A DNA stretch of 64,000 nt from Amycolatopsis sp. 2-15. Its GTDB lineage: Bacteria > Actinomycetota > Actinomycetes > Mycobacteriales > Pseudonocardiaceae. Below, in pieces: positions 1 to 8,241 of the stretch. The stretch spans positions 630,001 to 694,000 of the forward strand of contig NZ_CP127294.1 of the NCBI RefSeq assembly GCF_030285625.1, written 5' to 3'. Within the stretch, counting starts at the first letter, position 1. Each line of letters starts with the position of its first letter. A model generated the notes under the pieces. The model made no database searches, was not told where the DNA came from, and saw nothing but the letters and a program-made list of their open reading frames with translations. A program made the translations under genes and the position numbers.

Positions 1-300
1 CAGGACCACATCATCCTGCACGAGCTCGGCCACCTGCTCGCCGACCACGAGCCGGGCGGCGACGCGGAGCCGGCCGACTTCCTGCGGGGCCCGGCCGTGG
101 AAAGCCTCGACGGGGACGCCGTGCGCCGCGCGTTGCGCCGCACCTCCTACGACGAGGCCCACGAGTGGGAGGCCGAGACCGTGGCCACGATCATCCTCGA
201 GTGGGCTTCGGTGCTGAACTACACGATCCCGCGCGCCGCGGCCGACCACGGCCTGCGGCGCATCCAAGGCACGTTAGGCGACCACCAGGGCTGGCTGTGA
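1..300 (+). CDS. ImmA/IrrE-like metalloprotease-type protein (5' truncated by window)
   Basis: The reading frame is open from the first base and ends at TGA 298-300, so only the last 99 residues are present. An HELGHLL motif (HExxH type) near the start is the zinc-binding and catalytic signature of ImmA/IrrE-type metallopeptidases. The tail is rich in charged helices. The next gene overlaps by four bases (GTGA), and a protein of the MAB_1171c membrane family follows; this pair is commonly found together in actinobacteria. The substrate is unknown. The family of the missing N-terminus cannot be checked. Confidence 0.7.
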   Translation, partial: QDHIILHELGHLLADHEPGGDAEPADFLRGPAVESLDGDAVRRALRRTSYDEAHEWEAETVATIILEWASVLNYTIPRAAADHGLRRIQGTLGDHQGWL

Positions 301-1400
301 CCGCTGCGTTTTTCGTCCTCTTCACCGCTGCGCTCGCTTGGCGCGTCTACCAGCTGGTGCGCTCGCCGCGGCTGCCGAACTGGGCCGTCACGGTCACCAT
401 CGCCGCGTTCGCCCTGGCGTTCCTCGCGCAGCAACGCGGGGTCACCACGTGGTTCGACGGCCTGACCGCGCCCGGTGGCGCGCGGCTGGCGAACAACGGG
501 CTGCTCTCGTGCGGGGTCTGCTCGCTGCTGATCTTCTTCCTCGGCTCCGCACTCGGCCCGCGTCAGGCCCGCCGCGTCGCGCTGGAGCTCGTGCCGCTGG
601 CCGCCGCGATCGCCGTGCTGACCGTGGCACTGGCGATCACGCCGGTGCCGCTGCGGGGCGCAGCGCTCGGGCCGGACACCGTGCACGAGCCGGGGATCGC
701 GTTGTTCTACTTCGCTGGTGGCGCGTACCTGGTCTACGCGATCACCGCGTGCGCGGTGTGGATCGTGCGCTACCAGCGCGTGGCCGACCCGCACCTGCGC
801 ACGGGCCTGCGCATCGGTGCGGCCAGCCTCGTCGCGGCGGCCGCCGGCAGCGTGTTCCGGGCGCTGTACCTGGTGGTGGCGTGGGTGTTCGACGTGACCG
901 TGCCGGCGTTGCTGTGGCTCGGGGTGCCGCTGGTGATCCTCGGCAGCGTGCTGTTCCTCGCGGGCATCACCTACCCCGGTGTGCGGGCTCGGTTGGCGGC
1001 CGTGGTCCGGCGGCGCCGGCACCGGGCCGACCACCACCGCCTCGCTCCACTGTGGACGATGCTCGTGGCCGCGTACCCGAGCATCGTGCTGCGCACACCG
1101 CCGGGCAACGGCCTGCGTGACCGGTTCGCCGTGCACCGCCGCTACTACCGGCGCGTGATCGAGATCCGCGACGGGCTGGTGCAGCTGAGCCCGTACCTGG
1201 AGGCGGACCTGGCCTCGCTCGCGGCCGACGATCCGTCCGCCGCGGCCGCGGCACTGCGGGCCGCGCTGGCCCGGCAGGCCTCGGGTGAGGTGAGCGACGG
1301 GCGGGCCAAGCTCGTGCTGCCCGGCGGCGGCGCGGACCTGGAATCGGACGTGCGGCCGCTGCTGTCGCTGTCGGCAACGCTTGCGGGAAAGGAAAACTGA
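297..1400 (+). CDS. MAB_1171c-family putative transporter (multi-pass membrane protein)
   Basis: A 367-residue protein starting at GTG 297, which overlaps the upstream stop by four bases. The open frame extends further 5', but that part lies inside the upstream protease gene and is not membrane-like. The first two thirds contain about seven hydrophobic segments (VTAAFFVLFTAALAW, LLSCGVCSLLIFFLG and others). A soluble C-terminal tail of about 120 residues is rich in Arg and Ala. This arrangement matches the actinobacterial MAB_1171c / DUF6545 family, whose function is unproven. Coupling to the HExxH protein suggests the two act together at the membrane. Transport is a family label, not something shown by the sequence. 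Confidence 0.75.
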   Translation: MTAAFFVLFTAALAWRVYQLVRSPRLPNWAVTVTIAAFALAFLAQQRGVTTWFDGLTAPGGARLANNGLLSCGVCSLLIFFLGSALGPRQARRVALELVPLAAAIAVLTVALAITPVPLRGAALGPDTVHEPGIALFYFAGGAYLVYAITACAVWIVRYQRVADPHLRTGLRIGAASLVAAAAGSVFRALYLVVAWVFDVTVPALLWLGVPLVILGSVLFLAGITYPGVRARLAAVVRRRRHRADHHRLAPLWTMLVAAYPSIVLRTPPGNGLRDRFAVHRRYYRRVIEIRDGLVQLSPYLEADLASLAADDPSAAAAALRAALARQASGEVSDGRAKLVLPGGGADLESDVRPLLSLSATLAGKEN

Positions 1401-1402
1401 AC

Positions 1403-2551
1403 GTGGACACCCTGATCACGGCGGCCCGGGTGCTGCCCCGGCCCTCGACCCCGATCGACGGCGGCGCCGTACTGGTGCGCGACGGCGAGATCGTCGCGGT
1501 CGGCCGGCCCGACGAGGTGGCCGCGGCGGCCGTGAACCCCGTGGTGCGCGATTTCCCGGACGCGACGGTGCTGGCGGGGCTGGTCAACTCCCACGTGCAC
1601 CTGTGCTTCGACGCCACGCGCGAGATGCTGCCGAACTTCCTCGCCAGCGACGACGCCGATATCTCAGCCGGCGCCGCGGAACGGCTCGGCCAACTGCTGC
1701 GCACCGGCGTCACGACCGTGCGCGACCTCGGCGGCCGCACCGTGGTGAAGCCGGCCGGCGGACCGCGGGTGCTCGCGGCCGGGCCGCCGCTGACCGTCCC
1801 GGATGGACACTGCCACTTCTTCGGCGGCGTGGTCACCTCCGACGCCGAGATCCGCGCGCGGATCGACGCCAACGCGGCCGCGGGCGCCGACGTGATCAAG
1901 GTGATGGCCGGCGGCGGCCAGATCACGCCCGGTGGCGCGGAGATGTGGGAGTCGCAGTTCGACACGCGGCAGCTGAGCGTGGTCGTCTCCCAGGCCGCGC
2001 GGCGCGGGCTGCCGGTCGCCGCGCACGCCCACGGGGCCGACGCGATCGCCGACTGTGCCGAGGCCGGTGTGTCGACGATCGAGCACTGCACGTTCATGAC
2101 CGGTCCGCAGCAGACTGACCTGCGCCCGGAGGTCGCGCGCCGCATGGCCAAGGGCGGCGTCTCGGCGTGTTCCACGAGCAGCCGCAACTGGCGGATGATG
2201 GTCGAGCGCATGGGCGAGGACCTCGCGCGCCGTGTCTACGGGCGGCTGCCGTGGCTGGAGGAACACGGCGTGCGCCTGCTCTCGGGCACCGACGCCGGCC
2301 TGCCCGGCTCGACGTTCGACGACCCCGTGGGCGCGCTGGAGCTCTACGAATGGCTCGGCTTCTCCCGGCGGCGGATCCTCGAGATCGCCACCGAGGACAG
2401 CGCGGCGGGCCTCGGCCTGGCCTCGGTCACGGGCCGGTTGGAGCCCGGGCTGGCGGCGGACCTGCTGGTGGTCGACGGTGATCCGCTGGCCGAGCTGTCG
2501 GCGCTGGGCAAGCCGCTGCTGGTGATGGCACAGGGCGTCGCCGCTTCCTGA
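1403..2551 (+). CDS. Metal-dependent amidohydrolase (imidazolonepropionase-like)
   Basis: A 382-residue protein starting at GTG 1403, two bases after the preceding stop. It shows the amidohydrolase TIM-barrel landmarks in order: SHVHLCFD (HxH metal ligands, about residue 63), DVIKVMAGGG (a Lys that may be carbamylated), AHAHG and IEHCTF (metal His), GTDAG (catalytic Asp), and a C-terminal LEPGLAADLLVVDGDPL segment typical of the composite beta-sandwich. It should hydrolyse a C-N bond in a cyclic or acyl amide substrate, possibly a dipeptide or imidazolone, in the cytoplasm. Specificity cannot be read from sequence. It probably belongs to the operon of the first two genes. Confidence 0.85.
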   Translation: MDTLITAARVLPRPSTPIDGGAVLVRDGEIVAVGRPDEVAAAAVNPVVRDFPDATVLAGLVNSHVHLCFDATREMLPNFLASDDADISAGAAERLGQLLRTGVTTVRDLGGRTVVKPAGGPRVLAAGPPLTVPDGHCHFFGGVVTSDAEIRARIDANAAAGADVIKVMAGGGQITPGGAEMWESQFDTRQLSVVVSQAARRGLPVAAHAHGADAIADCAEAGVSTIEHCTFMTGPQQTDLRPEVARRMAKGGVSACSTSSRNWRMMVERMGEDLARRVYGRLPWLEEHGVRLLSGTDAGLPGSTFDDPVGALELYEWLGFSRRRILEIATEDSAAGLGLASVTGRLEPGLAADLLVVDGDPLAELSALGKPLLVMAQGVAAS

Positions 2552-2626
2552 GGTACTGAACTACTCACTTACTGAAGTACTGAGTTCCTGACCAGGGTCG
2601 ATCTTGACTCTGATCACGCCCGCTTT

Positions 2627-2662
2627 CGATACGCCAGCGTATTGAGTACACTAACGTATCGA
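2627..2662. promoter_or_regulatory. Probable TetR operator pair upstream of the 2677 regulator
   Basis: ATACGC-CA-GCGTAT (2629-2642) is a perfect 6-base-arm inverted repeat, extendable to 9-base arms with one mismatch. A further CGTATCG half-site at 2655-2661 pairs with the CGATACG at 2627-2633. The block ends 15 bases before the TetR start codon, so autorepression of the downstream operon is likely. This is inferred from symmetry and position. Confidence 0.7.
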
Positions 2663-2676
2663 ACGAGGGAGACCGG

Positions 2677-3306
2677 ATGACCGAACCGAAGACGGAGCGT
2701 GTGCCCCGCCGCCGCGCCGAGACCCGGCGGCGCCTGCTCGACGCCGCGCTCCCGGTGTTCGCCGAAGAAGGCTTCGGCCGGTCCACTGTGGAACAGATCT
2801 GCGAGCGCGCCGGCTACACCCGCGGGGCGTTCTACTCGAACTTCGCCTCGCTCGACGAGCTGTTCCTCGCCATGTGGGAACGGCGCTCGGCAGCGATGAC
2901 CGAAGCGGTACGCGCGACGTTCGACGAGCTCACGGCGACGGACCTGCCCGATGTGCGGGCGATCGTGAAGCACGTGCTGCCCGCGATTCCCGTGGACGAC
3001 GCGTGGTTCCGCGTGAGCGCCGAGTTCACCGCCCACGCCCTGCGCAACCCGAGCCTGCTGCGCGTGATGACCGCGCGCGAGGACGCGATCGCCGAGGCGC
3101 TCATGCCGCTGATGGTCGACCTGCTCGCGCGCGCCGGCCGGTCGATCCCCGACCCCGTGGCGCTGGGACAGGCCCTCGTCGCCCTGCACGACGGCACGAG
3201 CGCGCAGTGCCTCGTCGACCCCGCCAACCCGCTCGTGCGCCAACGGCGCGAAGACCTGTTCGTTCGGGTCATCACGGCTTACACCAAGGAGAATCACGAT
3301 GACTGA
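2677..3306 (+). CDS. TetR/AcrR family transcriptional regulator
   Basis: A 209-residue protein from ATG 2677, with GAGGGAGACC as the ribosome-binding site. The N-terminal helix-turn-helix is plain: RRRLLDAALPVFAEEGFGRS, then VEQICERAGYTRGAFYSNFA (about residues 15-62). The C-terminal ligand-binding half is unassigned. It is the first gene of an operon with a flavin dehydrogenase (8-base overlap) and an alpha/beta hydrolase, and palindromic operator sequences lie directly upstream. It therefore probably represses its own operon and is released by the dehydrogenase substrate or a related compound. Confidence 0.9.
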   Translation: MTEPKTERVPRRRAETRRRLLDAALPVFAEEGFGRSTVEQICERAGYTRGAFYSNFASLDELFLAMWERRSAAMTEAVRATFDELTATDLPDVRAIVKHVLPAIPVDDAWFRVSAEFTAHALRNPSLLRVMTAREDAIAEALMPLMVDLLARAGRSIPDPVALGQALVALHDGTSAQCLVDPANPLVRQRREDLFVRVITAYTKENHDD

Positions 3307-4966
3307 CTTCGAAGCGGACGCGATCGTGGTCGGCGCCGGCCTGGCCGGGCTCGTCGCGACCCACGAGCTGGTGAAGGCCGGGCGCCGCGTGCTCGTGCTG
3401 GACCAGGAGAACCGCGCGAACCTCGGCGGGCAGGCGTTCTGGTCGCTGGGCGGGCTGCTGTTCGTGAACAGCCCCGAGCAGCGCCGGCTGGGAATCAAGG
3501 ACTCCTACGAGCTGGCGTTGCGCGACTGGCTCGATTCCGCCGGCTTCGACCGCGAAGACGAGGACCTGTGGGCGCGCAAGTGGGCCGAGGCGTACGTCCG
3601 CTTCGCCACGTACGAGAAGCGCGACTACCTCCACGAGCTGGGCTTGCGCGTCACGCCGCTGGTCGGCTGGGCCGAGCGCGGTGGTGGCAAGGCCGGCGGG
3701 CACGGCAACTCCGTGCCGCGGTTCCACCTGACGTGGGGCACCGGGCCCGAAGTGGTGCGGGTGTTCGCCGAGCCGGTGCTGGCGGCGGAGCAGCGCGGCC
3801 AGGTGCGTTTCGCGTTCCGGCATCAGGTCGACGAGCTGGTGGAGACCGACGGCGTGGTCACGGGTGTGCGCGGGACCGTGCTGGAGCCGAGCGACCTGCC
3901 GCGGGGCAAGAAGTCTTCGCGCGTCGCGGCCGGTGAGTTCGAGCTGTCGGCGTCGGCCGTGCTGGTGAGCTCCGGCGGCATCGGCCACAACCACGAGCTG
4001 GTGCGGCAGAACTGGCCCGTCGACCGGCTGGGCCCGGCGCCGCAGACGATGATCCCCGGCGTTCCGGCCCATGTGGACGGTCGCATGATCGGCATCAGCG
4101 AGGCCGCGGGCGCGCGCGTGGTGAACCGCGACCGGATGTGGCACTACGTGGAGGGCATCCACAACTGGGACCCGATCTGGCCCGACCACGCGATCCGGAT
4201 CATCCCCGGGCCGTCGTCGATGTGGTTCGACGCCAACGGGCAACGTCTGCCCGCGCCGAACTTCCCGGGGTTCGACACGCTGCAGACGCTGAAGGCCGTG
4301 CTGTCGACCGGGTACGACTACTCGTGGTTCGTGCTCACTCAGTCGATCCTCGAAAAGGAGTTCATGCTCTCGGGCTCCGAGCAGAACCCGGACATCACGG
4401 GGAAGGACCTGAAGCAGACGTTGCTCAGCCGCGCCGCGAAGGGCGCGCCGGGGCCGGTGGACGCGTTCAAGCGCCACGGCGTCGACTTCGTGGTGGCCGA
4501 CGACCTGGCGACGCTCGTCGACGGGATGAACAAGATCGCGCGCGGGCCGGCGCTGGACGTTTCGACGCTGGAACGCCAGATCGTGGCTCGGGACCTGGAG
4601 GTCGGCAACCGGTACTCAAAGGACCTGCAGCTGATGGCGGTGGCCAACGCGCGCAAGTTCGTCGGCGACCGCGTGGCGCGCGTGGCGAAGCCGCACCGCA
4701 TCCTCGACCCCGCGCACGGGCCGTTGATCGCCGTGCGGCTGAACATTCTCACCCGCAAGACCTTGGGCGGGGTGCAGACCGACCTGGATTCGCGCGTGCT
4801 GCGGGCCGACGGCGCGCCGCTGCCCGGCCTGTACGCGGCGGGCGAGGTCGCGGGCTTCGGCGGCGGTGGCGTGCACGGCTACAACGCGCTGGAGGGCACC
4901 TTCCTCGGCGGCTGCATCTTCTCCGGCCGCGCTGCCGGGCGAGCCATGGCCCGGGCGGTGGAGTGA
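3299..4966 (+). CDS. FAD-binding dehydrogenase (KstD/fumarate-reductase flavoprotein superfamily)
   Basis: A 555-residue protein whose ATG at 3299 overlaps the TetR stop. The N-terminus has the dinucleotide motif VGAGLAGLVATHELVKAGRR, with the acidic residue ending strand 2 (VLVLDQE). The C-terminus has the second FAD segment LPGLYAAGEVAGFGGGGVHG followed by a GTFLGGCIFSGR helix, as in 3-ketosteroid dehydrogenases and related flavoproteins. It most resembles the actinobacterial FAD-binding dehydrogenases of about 550 residues. The likely reaction is a flavin-dependent desaturation or reduction; the substrate is unknown. The downstream hydrolase is translationally coupled, so a two-step catabolic sequence is plausible. 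Confidence 0.85.
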   Translation: MTDFEADAIVVGAGLAGLVATHELVKAGRRVLVLDQENRANLGGQAFWSLGGLLFVNSPEQRRLGIKDSYELALRDWLDSAGFDREDEDLWARKWAEAYVRFATYEKRDYLHELGLRVTPLVGWAERGGGKAGGHGNSVPRFHLTWGTGPEVVRVFAEPVLAAEQRGQVRFAFRHQVDELVETDGVVTGVRGTVLEPSDLPRGKKSSRVAAGEFELSASAVLVSSGGIGHNHELVRQNWPVDRLGPAPQTMIPGVPAHVDGRMIGISEAAGARVVNRDRMWHYVEGIHNWDPIWPDHAIRIIPGPSSMWFDANGQRLPAPNFPGFDTLQTLKAVLSTGYDYSWFVLTQSILEKEFMLSGSEQNPDITGKDLKQTLLSRAAKGAPGPVDAFKRHGVDFVVADDLATLVDGMNKIARGPALDVSTLERQIVARDLEVGNRYSKDLQLMAVANARKFVGDRVARVAKPHRILDPAHGPLIAVRLNILTRKTLGGVQTDLDSRVLRADGAPLPGLYAAGEVAGFGGGGVHGYNALEGTFLGGCIFSGRAAGRAMARAVE

Positions 4967-5757
4967 CGCGCCGCCCGACCGGCACGGTGCTGGACGTCGA
5001 CGGGGTCGCCCTGCACGTGCGCGAGGACGGCCCCACCGACGCACCGGTGGTGTTGCTGGTGCACGGCTTCAGCGGCTCGCTGCACTCCTACGACCGCCTG
5101 GCGCCCCTGCTGGCCGACCGCTTCCGCGTGCTGCGCCCCGACCTGCGCGGCCACGGCTGCACGGGCGGCCACACCGGCCTCGACGCGGTTTCCCAGGCCA
5201 CGACCCTGGCCGGGGCGCTGAAGCTGGTGGGCGCCGACCACGTGACCGCCGTCGGCCACTCCTTCGGCGCCGACGTGGTCCTGGCGCTGGCTTCGCTTTC
5301 GGGGGCCGTGACCCGGACCGTCCTCATCGGACAGGCGCCGGACTACACCCACGCCACTTTCCCGCCGGGCAACGGCTTGCTCGCGCGGCCGTTCGTCAGC
5401 CGGCTGCTGCAGCGCACCGTTTCGCTGGCCCCTCTCGGCTTTGTGTTGCGCCCCACCCCGCTGCGCCAGGCCCACGCCGACTTCTCCGCCACCAGCCCGG
5501 CCATGGCCCACGCCGTCCTCACCGAACGGCGCCACGTCCTGGCCACCAACCCGCTCGACGCGCAGGTCGCCGCCCTCGGCCTGCCCACCCTCGCGATCCT
5601 CGGCCGCCGCGACAGCCTGTACGACCACGCCGCGAGCGCCACCCGCTACCGCGCGGCCGGCGCCGGCGTCCACTTCCTCGACGCTGGCCACACCCCGTTC
5701 GTCGAACGGCCCGCGGAAGTGGCCTCCTTGGTCGCCTCCTTCTCCCTCGATGCCTGA
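4963..5757 (+). CDS. Alpha/beta-fold hydrolase
   Basis: A 264-residue protein. The chosen start is GTG 4963, which forms a GTGA overlap with the dehydrogenase stop; the frame is open far upstream, but that part is antisense-like shadow of the dehydrogenase. The catalytic triad is visible: nucleophile in GHSFGAD (about residue 100), Asp in ILGRRDSLYD, and His in DAGHTPFVE near the C-terminus. The oxyanion-hole motif HGFSG sits near residue 34. It is the third gene of the TetR-controlled operon and probably hydrolyses an ester, lactone or C-C bond in the product of the FAD dehydrogenase. No signal peptide is seen. Confidence 0.88.
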   Translation: MTRRPTGTVLDVDGVALHVREDGPTDAPVVLLVHGFSGSLHSYDRLAPLLADRFRVLRPDLRGHGCTGGHTGLDAVSQATTLAGALKLVGADHVTAVGHSFGADVVLALASLSGAVTRTVLIGQAPDYTHATFPPGNGLLARPFVSRLLQRTVSLAPLGFVLRPTPLRQAHADFSATSPAMAHAVLTERRHVLATNPLDAQVAALGLPTLAILGRRDSLYDHAASATRYRAAGAGVHFLDAGHTPFVERPAEVASLVASFSLDA

Positions 5758-5824
5758 CCCGGCCCCGCCGGGCTTTCGCCTGTCGGGGCTGTTTCGGTTT
5801 GGGTGGACGACAGCGTGGCCGAAC

Positions 5825-5985
5825 GTGCTCCCGCGAAGAGGTTGGGCTCCAGGTCGTCGAGAAAGATCACTTCCTGGGTCTGACCGGCGCTCACCGTTGT
5901 GTCGGCCCCGCCGGGCCGGTGACCAAGCCGGATTCGTACGCGAGGATGACCAGCTGGGCGCGGTCGCGGGCACGCTGGGATGAAG
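5825..5985 (-). pseudogene. Relics of a LuxR-type response regulator tail and a HAD-like segment
   Basis: On the minus strand, bases about 5985-5900 read RARDRAQLVILAYESGLVTG before a stop. This looks like the last turn of a NarL/LuxR-type DNA-binding domain. A second frame at about 5890-5830 reads TQEVIFLDDLEPNLFAG, which resembles the motif around the C-terminal Asp-Asp of HAD hydrolases. Neither has an intact gene around it. Both matches rest on short segments and could be chance. Confidence 0.35.
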
Positions 5986-5991
5986 CGGACC

Positions 5992-6032
5992 GAAAACAGC
6001 CCCGCCTGCGTCGAGCCGGCGGGGCTGTTTTC
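5992..6032. terminator. Bidirectional intrinsic terminator
   Basis: A perfect 15-base inverted repeat (arms 5992-6006 and 6018-6032, GAAAACAGCCCCGCC on the left) has an 11-base loop. The A/T-rich ends of the stem supply a U tract in both directions. It lies between the convergent hydrolase operon and hisS and probably ends both. Confidence 0.85.
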
Positions 6033-6051
6033 GATGATCTACAGGAAAAAC

Positions 6052-7374
6052 TCAAGCCGGCGTAACCAGCCCACCCACGATCGAGGGCACCTCGGCCAGC
6101 GCGACCTGCTGCTGTTCCCTCGTAGCCAGACTCCGGACGGTCACGTTCCCCGCCTCCCAGTCCTCCTGGCCCACGATCACCACAGCCGCCGCGCCCGCCT
6201 TGTCGGCGCGGGTGAGTTCCTTGCCGAGCTTGCGGTGCTCGATCGGAGTCGACGTGCGGAGGCCGGCGCGGCGCAGGGAAGTCGCGACCTGCCGGGCGGC
6301 GTCGGCGAGCTCCTCCGTGACCGGGATGACCATCACGTCCACCTCGTTGCGCGGGGCGGGCGTGAGTCCGTGGGTGTCGAGGAAGTCGATGAGCGTGACG
6401 TCGCCCATGCCGAAGCCGATGCCCGGGATGCGTTCCTTGGTGAAGAGCGAGGCGAGGTCGGCGTAGCGGCCGCCGCCGAAGAGGGCGCGGCGGTTCTTCG
6501 GCGAGGTGTCGAAGACCTCGAACACGGTGGACGTGTAGTAGGCCAGCCCGCGCACGATCATCGGCTCGAACTTCACCAGGCTCGCGGCCGAGCTGGACAG
6601 CACGCGCACCAGGTTGGACTGCTCCTTGACCTCCGCGGGCAGCTCGTCGAGCAGCGCGGCGCCGGAGCCGAGGGCCTCGGTGAGCTTCTCGAACTGCTTG
6701 TCCGTGAGCCCGATCTCCTCGGCGGACGTGGCGTGCTCCTCCGCCGACGTCTTTTCCCAGCGGTCCACCAAGCCGAACACGGCCGGCAGGTGCTCCGGGG
6801 AGACGCCCACGACGTCGGTGAGCGCCGACGTCAGCAGGTTCCGGTCGTTCACGCGCACGGCGAACATGTCCGAAGACGCGCCCACCGACTCCATGAGGTC
6901 GTGGATGAGCTCGAACATCTCGATCTCGCAGTTCGCGCTCTCGGAACCGAAGATGTCCGCGTTGATCTGCCAGTGCTCCCGCACGCGGCCGCGCTGCGGG
7001 CGCTCGTAGCGGAAGCAGTTCGGGTGGCTGTACCAGCGCACGGGGAACGACAGCGACTTCGCGTTGCCGGCGATCATCCGCGCCACCGACGGCGTCATCT
7101 CCGGGCGCAGCGCGAGGCGCTCGCCGCCCTTCGTCGTCAGCGTGTAGAGCTGCTGGTCGGCGATCTCCTGGCCCGACTTCCGCTCGTAGATCTCGGCGGG
7201 CTCCAACACGGGACCGTCGTAGCGGAGGAAGCCGTAGCGCTCCAGGACGTCGTAGAGATGGCCGAACACCTGCGTGCGAACGGACATTTCGGCGGGGACG
7301 AAGTCTCGGGTCCCCTTGACAGGCGCGGTCGACAGGTATTCAGGCACGTCATCCAGCTTAACGACCGCACCCAA
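6052..7374 (-). CDS. hisS: Histidyl-tRNA synthetase, divergent type
   Basis: A class II aminoacyl-tRNA synthetase of up to 440 residues. Visible signatures are the N-terminal VKGTRDF, the ATP-site LRPE in ALRPEMTPSVARM, motif 2 CFRYERPQRGR followed by REHWQINADIFG, the His-binding stretch VRGLAYYTSTVFE, motif 3 GIGFGMGD, and a C-terminal anticodon-binding domain beginning DVMVIPVTEELAD. It joins histidine to tRNA-His. It differs from the commonest bacterial form in REHWQ after motif 2 and in RGLAYY instead of RGLDYY. The frame opens at TTG 7374, but GTG 7347 (VPEYLSTAPVKG) may be the true start; neither has a strong Shine-Dalgarno. Whether it is the only hisS cannot be seen here. Confidence 0.92.
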   Translation of the reverse strand: MGAVVKLDDVPEYLSTAPVKGTRDFVPAEMSVRTQVFGHLYDVLERYGFLRYDGPVLEPAEIYERKSGQEIADQQLYTLTTKGGERLALRPEMTPSVARMIAGNAKSLSFPVRWYSHPNCFRYERPQRGRVREHWQINADIFGSESANCEIEMFELIHDLMESVGASSDMFAVRVNDRNLLTSALTDVVGVSPEHLPAVFGLVDRWEKTSAEEHATSAEEIGLTDKQFEKLTEALGSGAALLDELPAEVKEQSNLVRVLSSSAASLVKFEPMIVRGLAYYTSTVFEVFDTSPKNRRALFGGGRYADLASLFTKERIPGIGFGMGDVTLIDFLDTHGLTPAPRNEVDVMVIPVTEELADAARQVATSLRRAGLRTSTPIEHRKLGKELTRADKAGAAAVVIVGQEDWEAGNVTVRSLATREQQQVALAEVPSIVGGLVTPA

Positions 7375-7377
7375 CCG

Positions 7378-7761
7378 TTAAAGGAACGCCACCCCATACG
7401 CGGTGAGCAGCATCGCCGCACCCAGCAGCACGGCCCCGGCCGTGGTGATCGCCATGCCTACGCGCGTGCGCAGCATCGCCAGGAAAAACCCGCCCGACTG
7501 CGCCAGCACGCCGAACAGCAGCAGGAAGCACGCGACCCACCGCCCGGTGTCCCCCAGCCCGCTGCGGTCGAGCACCTGCAACGCCACCAGCGCGAGCACG
7601 AGCAGCACCCCGGCGTGCGCGTGGCCGGCGCGGAAGAAGCTCTTCTGCTGGTCGTTGAGCACCTCGCGCTTGAGCAGCCCCATCAGGGCGTAACCCCCGT
7701 ACATGACGGTGGGCAGCGACACGAGGGCGATGACGGTGAACAGCTGGACCGGTCCGTGCAT
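7378..7761 (-). CDS. Small four-helix membrane protein, function unknown
   Basis: A 127-residue protein. The start is ATG 7761, preceded by GGGAGGAGAAAGCC, in preference to the longer frame beginning at 7797. It has four hydrophobic stretches: LFTVIALVSLPTVMYGGYAL, HAHAGVLLVLALVALQVL, VACFLLLFGVLAQSGGFFLA and the C-terminal AITTAGAVLLGAAMLL. A GHAHAGVL motif at the start of helix 2 could bind metal or haem, though this is speculative. It ends three bases before the hisS frame on the same strand and may share its transcript. I do not recognise a characterised homologue. Confidence 0.75.
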   Translation of the reverse strand: MHGPVQLFTVIALVSLPTVMYGGYALMGLLKREVLNDQQKSFFRAGHAHAGVLLVLALVALQVLDRSGLGDTGRWVACFLLLFGVLAQSGGFFLAMLRTRVGMAITTAGAVLLGAAMLLTAYGVAFL

Positions 7762-7817
7762 GGCTTTCTCCTCCCAGAGCGTTCCGGAAGTAACCATAAC
7801 ACCGTTTTAAAACACTG

Positions 7818-8227
7818 TCACGGTCGATGCCGCGCCCAGGGCCGAGCCCGCTCGAAGTCGGCCGCCGCCCGCGGCACGGCGGCGTCCGCCTGCTGCCGTC
7901 CGGTGATCTGCAGGCCGACCGGGCGGCCGTCGGACGTAAAGCCCGCGGGCACGCAGATGGCCGGTGTCGTGAGCATGTTGAACGGGAAGGTCAGCACCCA
8001 CTCCAGCGTCTGGCGCCGCAGCGGCGCGTCGAGCAGCCGGTCGGGCGCGAACTGCGTGAGCGGGAACGCGGCGTCGGTGAGCGTCGGGCAGACGACGCCG
8101 CCACCGCCGTCCGGCAGATCTCGGCGACCTCCGGGTCGACGTGGGCGTAGCCGAGATCGGGTGAGTAGGCGACGCGCCGGCCCTTGATGTCGTGGTCGAT
8201 CTCGGCGACGTCGGCGCACTGTCTCAT
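7818..8227 (-). pseudogene. Amidase (amidase-signature family) remnant with deletion and frameshift
   Basis: Two pieces of one amidase are joined out of frame. The first, 8227 to about 8120, reads GRRVAYSPDLGYAHVDPEVA, which is typical of the middle of amidase-signature enzymes. The second, in a different frame from about 8110 to 7818, reads CPTLTDAAFPLTQF and then TTPAICVPAGFTSDGRPVG, and carries the normal C-terminus ending FERARPWARHRP. The N-terminal catalytic Ser-Ser-Lys region and much of the middle are missing, so the gene is dead. It lies between the sensor kinase and the small membrane gene. Confidence 0.8.
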
Positions 8228-8241
8228 GGTGAGACGAGCGC

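Noticed and set aside
4138..4962. Extension of the alpha/beta hydrolase into the FAD dehydrogenase
   Set aside because: The residues are shadow of the dehydrogenase. GTG 4963 makes the normal GTGA overlap.
5980..8187. A 735-codon plus-strand open frame opposite hisS
   Set aside because: It is antisense to a clear synthetase, has Arg/His-rich composition typical of high-GC shadow frames, and has no domain.
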